Of a DNA stretch of 64,000 nucleotides, positions 58,780-64,000 are shown in pieces. Both the position numbers and the translations under genes were made by a program. The stretch lies in NCBI RefSeq assembly GCF_018860505.1, contig NZ_JAHKPU010000020.1, forward strand, positions 1 through 64,000. Reading direction: 5' to 3'. Position 1 is the stretch's first letter, and the number at the start of each line of letters is the position of its first letter. The DNA is from Pacificibacter marinus. Lineage in GTDB: Bacteria > Pseudomonadota > Alphaproteobacteria > Rhodobacterales > Rhodobacteraceae. Below the pieces are notes generated by a model. It searched no databases. It was given only the letters and a program-made list of their open reading frames with translations, and was not told the origin of the DNA.

Positions 58780-59343
58780 ATGCTCCGCTTGAAAACCACC
58801 GCTCTGCTCGGCCTTGCAGCCGCTTTCACTTTGACTGGCTGCGGCAATGGCAGTCTTGGATCTGTTGGCAATAGCGTCGGGTCGATCGGATCTGGATCTT
58901 TGTCAGGCGGCGGGCGCATGACCCAAGTCGCGGGCGAAACCGTGGACACCCGCAAAACGGGCCAAGCAGTTGAGTTGGCCACTGGCGAAGTGATCGTGAT
59001 CGAACAAGCCAATCGTCGTAAAGTTCTTGGTGGCGGACGCGGATCATTGGAAGCTGGCGCTCAAGTCAACAAATACATTTGGAACGCAGCCCTTGACGTG
59101 CTGTCCTTTCTGCCTGTGCAATCGGCTGATCCGTTCACCGGCGTGATCATCACTGGATATGGCACGCCCCCTGGCGGTGGACGCAGCTATCGCGCTGTGA
59201 TTCACGTCACCGATCCAGCCCTTGATGCGCGCACTTTGAACCTGTCCCTTTATACGCGCGGCGGCGCTGTGACCAATGACACGATTCACGCTGTCGAAGA
59301 CGCGATTTTGACACGCGCGCGCCAGTTGCGCAGCGGTAAGTAA
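58780..59343 (+). CDS. DUF3576 lipoprotein
   Basis: A 187-residue predicted outer-membrane-type lipoprotein (lipobox LTGC, C21) with a glycine/serine-rich spacer and the conserved DUF3576 core [36 protein letters not shown]. Function unknown. It lies directly upstream of leuS and lptE, an order kept in many alphaproteobacteria; this hints at a link to envelope biogenesis. Confidence 0.9.
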   Translation: MLRLKTTALLGLAAAFTLTGCGNGSLGSVGNSVGSIGSGSLSGGGRMTQVAGETVDTRKTGQAVELATGEVIVIEQANRRKVLGGGRGSLEAGAQVNKYIWNAALDVLSFLPVQSADPFTGVIITGYGTPPGGGRSYRAVIHVTDPALDARTLNLSLYTRGGAVTNDTIHAVEDAILTRARQLRSGK

Positions 59344-59380
59344 CGCAAGCGAAACCGCTTTAAAACATACCTTAAGATCA

Positions 59381-59406
59381 CGCCGAGCCGACGTGCTCGG
59401 CGTTTT
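59381..59406 (+). terminator. Terminator-like hairpin between DUF3576 gene and leuS
   Basis: Perfect 8-bp stem CGCCGAGC/GCTCGGCG with a CGACGT loop and TTTT. It ends only 25 bases before the leuS start codon, so it may act as an attenuator as well as ending the upstream gene. Confidence 0.8.
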
Positions 59407-59431
59407 GATGAAGACCCGAAGGATACGACAC

Positions 59432-61993
59432 ATGACCAGCTACACCCCTGCCGATCTTGAACCCAAATGGCAGAAAGCTTGGAACGAGGGCGAGGTCTTC
59501 CTTGCCAAGCGTGATGAAAGCAAGCCCAAGTATTACGTGCTTGAGATGTTCCCCTACCCTTCGGGCCGCATTCATATCGGGCATGTGCGCAACTACACCA
59601 TGGGCGATGTTGTCGCGCGGTATAAATCTTCAACGGGCCATAACGTCTTGCACCCTATGGGTTTTGACGCCTTTGGCATGCCAGCGGAAAACGCCGCGAT
59701 GGCCTCTGGCGGGCACCCGAAAACATGGACCTACGCCAATATCGACACCATGGTCGATCAAATGAAACCGCTTGGCCTGTCTATTGATTGGACGCGGATG
59801 TTTGCGACCTGTGATCCTGAATATTACGGTCAGCAGCAATCGATGTTCATTGATATGCTCGACAAAGGTTTGGTTTACCGCAAAAATGCTGTGGTCAATT
59901 GGGACCCTATCGACATGACCGTTCTTGCGAATGAACAGGTCGAAGATGGCCGCGGCTGGCGCTCTGGCGCTTTGGTGGAACGTCGCGAGTTGACGCAGTG
60001 GTTCTTTAAAATTTCCGACTATTCCGAAGATCTTTTGGAATCGATCGACCATTTGGACAACTGGCCTGACAAGGTCAAAACCATGCAGAAAAACTGGATC
60101 GGCAAATCACGCGGATTACAGTTTTCGTTCTCGTTGATCGACGGTCCAGCCAATCAAGATCGGGTCGAGGTCTACACAACCCGCCCTGACACGCTGAACG
60201 GCGCGTCCTTTGTCGGCATTTCTGCGGATCATCCGCTGGCCAAAGCGCTGGCCGATGAGAACCCAGAAATCGCAGCCTTTTGCGAAGAGTGCCGCAAAGG
60301 TGGCACAACAGCAGAAGCGATTGAAAAGGCTGAAAAACTGGGATTGAACACTGGCCTGAAAGTACGCCATCCGTTTGATACGGCTTGGGAATTGCCGGTT
60401 TACATCGCCAACTTTATCTTGATGGATTACGGCACAGGCGCGGTCTTTGGCTGCCCTGCGCACGACCAACGCGATTTCGAATTCGCCACCAAATACGACC
60501 TGCCCATCAATGCCGTTTTCGAACCGATTGAAGGCGAGGCGAAAGCGAATGAGGCCTATGTGCCGCTCAAATCCGAAAAGGTTCGCTTCACCCGTGGCTT
60601 TAGCGGTGAAGAGGTCCAAACTGGCGACGAGGCTGTTGAGGCCGCTGTTGATTTTTGCGAATCAAACGGCGTCGGCACAGGTGTGACCAAATATCGCCTG
60701 CGCGATTGGGGCCTGTCTCGTCAACGGTATTGGGGCTGCCCGATCCCTGTGGTCCATTGTGACGCCTGCGGTGTCGTGCCTGAGAAAAAAGAAAATCTGC
60801 CGATTGAGCTGCCTGATGATGTGTCATTCGACATCCCCGGCAATCCGCTGGATCGGCACCCGACATGGCGCAACTGCGCTTGCCCAAACTGTGGCAAAGA
60901 TGCGCTGCGCGAAACCGACACGATGGACACATTTGTCGACAGTTCTTGGTATTATGCGCGCTTTACTGCACCACACGCCACGACACCCACAATCGCGGAA
61001 GACGCCGACTATTGGATGAACGTGGATCAATACATCGGCGGTATCGAGCACGCTATTTTGCACCTGCTCTATTCGCGGTTCTTTGCCCGCGCAATGAATG
61101 AAACAGGCCACCTGCCAGACAGCGCCCGCGAACCGTTCAATGCGCTGTTTACCCAAGGCATGGTCACTCACGCGATTTACCAAAATGCTGAGCGCACAGA
61201 CGAACATGGCCGCGCGATTTACCACTACCCTGAGGAAGTGGAAGAACGCGATGGCGAGACTGTTGTGACAGCCACAGGCGAAAAAATCACTGTGATTCCA
61301 TCGGCTAAGATGTCGAAATCCAAAAACAACGTGGTCGATCCGGTTGAGATCATAAAACAATACGGCGCAGACACGGCCCGCTGGTTTGTGCTGTCCGATA
61401 GCCCGCCCGAACGCGATGTGGAATGGACGGCCTCTGGTGCGGAAGCCTCTGCCAAGCACCTGACACGCGTACACCGTTTGGCGGCTGAGCTTGGCAATCA
61501 ACCTGAACAAGGCGCAGGCGACGAAGAGTTGATTCGCACAGCGCACAAAGCCATCGTTGAGGTCACATTAGGCGTGGATAGCTTTGGCTTTAACGCGTCA
61601 ATCGCCAAACTTTACGGCTTTACAAACTTCATCGCCAAATCCAAAGCGGGCCGCGAGGCGAAACGCTTTGCCCTGAAAACATTGGCACAATTGATGTCAC
61701 CGATGACGCCGCACCTGTCCGAGGAAATGTGGTCACTTTTGGGTGGCGAAGGCCTGATCGTCCACGCCCCTTGGCCCGTCGCGGATGAAGCGATGCTGGT
61801 GGAAGATTCCGTCACTATGCCGATTCAGATTAACGGCAAACGTCGCGATGAAATCACCGTGCCCAAAGACATGTCGAAAGAAGAGGTTGAAAAGCTTGTT
61901 CTAAAGACCGACGTTGTTGTGCGGGCGCTCGATGGTGGGCAGCCGAAAAAACTCATCGTGGTGCCAGGGCGTATCGTCAATGTTGTTGTTTAA
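59432..61993 (+). CDS. leuS: Leucyl-tRNA synthetase
   Basis: Class I synthetase charging tRNA-Leu. The 853-residue protein has the HIGH-type motif [15 protein letters not shown] near residue 45, the CP1 editing domain (about 225-420), a small zinc-binding insert (CDACG, CPNCGK) and the KMSKS motif in [14 protein letters not shown] near residue 625. The C-terminal part is complete. The ATG at 59432 has AAGGA upstream. It overlaps lptE by 14 bases. Confidence 0.98.
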   Translation: MTSYTPADLEPKWQKAWNEGEVFLAKRDESKPKYYVLEMFPYPSGRIHIGHVRNYTMGDVVARYKSSTGHNVLHPMGFDAFGMPAENAAMASGGHPKTWTYANIDTMVDQMKPLGLSIDWTRMFATCDPEYYGQQQSMFIDMLDKGLVYRKNAVVNWDPIDMTVLANEQVEDGRGWRSGALVERRELTQWFFKISDYSEDLLESIDHLDNWPDKVKTMQKNWIGKSRGLQFSFSLIDGPANQDRVEVYTTRPDTLNGASFVGISADHPLAKALADENPEIAAFCEECRKGGTTAEAIEKAEKLGLNTGLKVRHPFDTAWELPVYIANFILMDYGTGAVFGCPAHDQRDFEFATKYDLPINAVFEPIEGEAKANEAYVPLKSEKVRFTRGFSGEEVQTGDEAVEAAVDFCESNGVGTGVTKYRLRDWGLSRQRYWGCPIPVVHCDACGVVPEKKENLPIELPDDVSFDIPGNPLDRHPTWRNCACPNCGKDALRETDTMDTFVDSSWYYARFTAPHATTPTIAEDADYWMNVDQYIGGIEHAILHLLYSRFFARAMNETGHLPDSAREPFNALFTQGMVTHAIYQNAERTDEHGRAIYHYPEEVEERDGETVVTATGEKITVIPSAKMSKSKNNVVDPVEIIKQYGADTARWFVLSDSPPERDVEWTASGAEASAKHLTRVHRLAAELGNQPEQGAGDEELIRTAHKAIVEVTLGVDSFGFNASIAKLYGFTNFIAKSKAGREAKRFALKTLAQLMSPMTPHLSEEMWSLLGGEGLIVHAPWPVADEAMLVEDSVTMPIQINGKRRDEITVPKDMSKEEVEKLVLKTDVVVRALDGGQPKKLIVVPGRIVNVVV

Positions 61994-62465
61994 TCGCAGA
62001 ACCTTTTTGCTTTCGGCCGCGGCCCTCGCGGGCTGCGGATTTCAACCAGCTTACGGCCCAAATGGCACGGCTTCAAAACTACGCGGTAAGGTTCGGATCG
62101 AATCATCCGACTCACGCGAAGGCTTTACTCTGGCCCATGCTCTCGAAGATATCTTCGCCCAAACTGTCGATGAGCAGTATGTTTTGAGCTTCACCATCGA
62201 AACAGACGAAGACGGGCTTGGCATCACCACGGATCAAGAAATCACCCGTTACCACGTTACGGGCACCGCCAAATTTTCGTTGATCCGTACCGCGGACGGG
62301 CAAACTGTGGCCTCAGGCGAAGCGCGCAATTTTACCGCCTATTCCGCAACGGGATCGACAGTATCCTCTGTCACTGCGACACGCGACGCCTATGACCGAT
62401 TGATGTCGATTTTGGCCAACCAAATTTCCGTACAGATCTATGCAAAAATGGCAACATCCGCATGA
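61980..62465 (+). CDS. lptE: LPS assembly lipoprotein LptE
   Basis: Outer-membrane lipoprotein that plugs and supports LptD in lipopolysaccharide assembly. The 161-residue protein has a signal with lipobox LAGC (C19) and starts CGFQPAYGP, like other alphaproteobacterial LptE proteins. The C-terminal part ([19 protein letters not shown]) fits the family. It is nested between leuS and holA with overlaps on both sides, so the three are coupled. Confidence 0.9.
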   Translation: MLLFNRRTFLLSAAALAGCGFQPAYGPNGTASKLRGKVRIESSDSREGFTLAHALEDIFAQTVDEQYVLSFTIETDEDGLGITTDQEITRYHVTGTAKFSLIRTADGQTVASGEARNFTAYSATGSTVSSVTATRDAYDRLMSILANQISVQIYAKMATSA

Positions 62466-63487
62466 AACTGTCCCCTCGCGAATCTGTTGGATATTTCGCG
62501 AAACCAGACCCTAACAAGGCTGGGGTGTTATTTTTTGGCGCTGACGCCATGCGTATCGCGCTCAAACGCCAAGACCTCATCAATGCATTGATCGGCCCGC
62601 AAGGCGAAGAAGAAATGCGCCTGACACGCATGTCAGCGGGCGAGCTGCGCAAGGACAAAGCCATGCTGGCCGATGCGATCAAAGCCCAAGGTTTTTTCCC
62701 TGGTCCACGCGTGGCCTTTGTCGAGGATGTCACCGAACAGCTCGCCCCTGTAATCATCGAATCGATGGCCGATTGGCAGCATGGCGATGCGCAGGTGGTG
62801 ATCACTGCTGGCAATCTCAAAGCGACGTCCAAACTGCGTAAGTTTTTCGAATCGCACCCCAATGCTTTTGCCGCCGCGATCTATGCCGATCCACCATCCC
62901 GCGCCGAGATCGAAGAGACTTTAAAAAAGTCAGGCATCGGTACAATTTCTCCTGATGCGATGACAGATATCGAAGTGCTGTCGCGCAGCTTGGATCCCGG
63001 TGATTTTCGTCAAACCTTGGAAAAGCTTGCGCTGTATAAAATCGGCGATACGACCGCTGTGACCTCTGACGACATCATAAACTGCGCTCCAGCGACATCA
63101 GAGGCCGACGTTGATGATGTGCTTAATATCGTCGCCGAAGGGCGCACAGTTGAACTGGGCCCAATCATGCGCAAGATCGAAGGCCAAGGCATTGATCCCG
63201 TCGCCATCTCGATTTTCGCCATGCGCCATTTTCGCGCATTGCACGCGGCGGCCTCTGATCCGGGTGGCGCGTCAGCAGGTATCGCACGCGCGCGTCCTCC
63301 GATTTTCGGACCGCGTCGCGACAAGATGACCCGTCAGGCGAGCAGTTGGGGTATGTATAAATTGGAAGTGGCCCTTGGGGTACTGACCGATACAGATTTG
63401 ACGCTTAGATCTGCGTCCAAAGCCCCCAATATGGCCGTGATGGAACGCGCGCTTATTCGCCTTGCGATGCTCGCACAACGTCGCTAG
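62462..63487 (+). CDS. holA: DNA polymerase III subunit delta
   Basis: Clamp-loader subunit that opens the beta clamp. The 341-residue protein has the N-terminal pseudo-ATPase domain (VGYFAKPDPNKAGVLFFGADAMRI), a helical middle and a C-terminal collar domain (ELGPIMRKIEGQGIDP). It overlaps lptE by 4 bases (ATGA). The 3' end overlaps the convergent flavoprotein gene by 35 bases. Confidence 0.93.
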   Translation: MKLSPRESVGYFAKPDPNKAGVLFFGADAMRIALKRQDLINALIGPQGEEEMRLTRMSAGELRKDKAMLADAIKAQGFFPGPRVAFVEDVTEQLAPVIIESMADWQHGDAQVVITAGNLKATSKLRKFFESHPNAFAAAIYADPPSRAEIEETLKKSGIGTISPDAMTDIEVLSRSLDPGDFRQTLEKLALYKIGDTTAVTSDDIINCAPATSEADVDDVLNIVAEGRTVELGPIMRKIEGQGIDPVAISIFAMRHFRALHAAASDPGGASAGIARARPPIFGPRRDKMTRQASSWGMYKLEVALGVLTDTDLTLRSASKAPNMAVMERALIRLAMLAQRR

Positions 63488-64000
63488 CAGCCTGCCCTGC
63501 AAGCTTGCCCGTGGCCAAACAGGCCGTTAGCAAATAGCCCCCCGTGGGCGCTTCCCAATCCAGCATTTCCCCGCAAGCAAATACGTTTGGCATATAGGCC
63601 AGTTCAAGTGTTGCACTCAGGCCATCAAACCGCAAACCGCCCGCCGTGGAAATAGCTTCATCCATCGGACGCAACGTTGCGCCTGTGATTTTCAGACCTT
63701 TCAATACTGGTGCAAGATCGCTGGGCAAAGGGCGAGAAAATTCCATTACGAGCGCTATTTTTTCTGGCGTCAGACGCAAAGATTTTCGCAAAAAATTTGC
63801 AACAGTTTCTTTTGCCTTGCGGCGCTTTAGGGTCGATTTCACAATATCCAAAGGCATGTCAGGCAGCAGATCAATATACAATTCATATCCTTCGCGTACA
63901 CCACGAGACACCGAATATACTCCACCGCCTTCTAATCCGCGTTTGGAAATGATGAATTCACCGCGCGACCTATACAGTCCACAGCACAAAGACACGCCTT
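63453..64000 (-). CDS. HI0933-like / TIGR03862-type flavoprotein, 5' end outside the window
   Basis: Only the C-terminal 180 residues or so are in the window. The visible part has the insert domain (LPDMPLDIVKSTLKRRKAKETVANF), a conserved ITGATLRPMDEAISTAGGLRFD motif, and the final FAD-binding segment MLDWEAPTGGYLLTACLATGKLAG. The family consists of FAD-dependent proteins of unknown role, usually about 400 residues. The frame is open to the right edge. Confidence 0.88.
   Translation of the reverse strand, partial: GVSLCCGLYRSRGEFIISKRGLEGGGVYSVSRGVREGYELYIDLLPDMPLDIVKSTLKRRKAKETVANFLRKSLRLTPEKIALVMEFSRPLPSDLAPVLKGLKITGATLRPMDEAISTAGGLRFDGLSATLELAYMPNVFACGEMLDWEAPTGGYLLTACLATGKLAGQAASDVVRASQGE

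Overview
This window looks like ordinary chromosome from a marine alphaproteobacterium of the Rhodobacteraceae (Roseobacter group). Reasons: the porin type; neighbouring genes of the DUF1674, DUF3035, DUF3576 and DUF1643 families; DinB with an N-terminal zinc ribbon; an RbaV/RbaW-like partner-switch pair; and conserved local gene orders (purH-lspA-DUF3035-M16-M16, leuS-lptE-holA). No insertion sequence, prophage, CRISPR array or rRNA operon was seen. The only RNA gene found is a tRNA-Val(GAC).

Layout. 0.2-6.2 kb: periplasmic methionine sulfoxide repair (msrPQ), a membrane-anchored glutamate-synthase-like protein, and clpB. 6.4-11.5 kb: pyrF, an overlapping NUDIX/NfeD/SPFH group, dinB, an N-formylglutamate amidohydrolase-like gene, tRNA-Val and rpmJ. 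11.5-24.7 kb: a long minus-strand run with an MFS transporter, rmuC-mutL, an active/inactive M16 protease pair, a DUF3035 lipoprotein, lspA, purH, a heparinase II/III-like gene and rsmB. 24.7-30.1 kb: an SdhAF4-like gene, dapB, rbfA-truB, a DUF1643 gene, an acidic RTX protein, a DUF5665-like gene and rpsO.

30.1-32.4 kb is the least ordinary stretch. It separates rpsO from pnp, which are usually neighbours, and holds an unfamiliar GIY-YIG-like ORF, an SGNH hydrolase and non-coding sequence. After pnp come two surface-glycan genes (GT92-like and KpsS-like), a 1-Cys peroxiredoxin, an RluA-family synthase and the RbaV/RbaW-like pair. 39-51.5 kb holds hspQ, an AEC transporter, a transglycosylase lipoprotein, lolA-ftsK-aminotransferase, an amidase, a ubiH-like gene and the minus-strand group xthA-thioredoxin-LON-Trm112.

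51.6-64 kb: a possible 14-residue ORF, an amino-acid ABC transporter with no ATPase gene here, an OmpR-family regulator divergent from ribA with a 14-bp tandem repeat between them, an L,D-transpeptidase-like gene, a YggS protein, a porin, and DUF3576-leuS-lptE-holA. A flavoprotein gene is cut by the right edge.

Most genes are core housekeeping, envelope or stress functions. I did not find a clear new multi-gene system. The best leads are the rpsO/pnp insertion, the tandem repeat at the regulator/ribA promoter, the 14-codon ORF before xthA, and structured leaders at pnp and leuS. Start sites were chosen by eye from Shine-Dalgarno-like sequences and family lengths.
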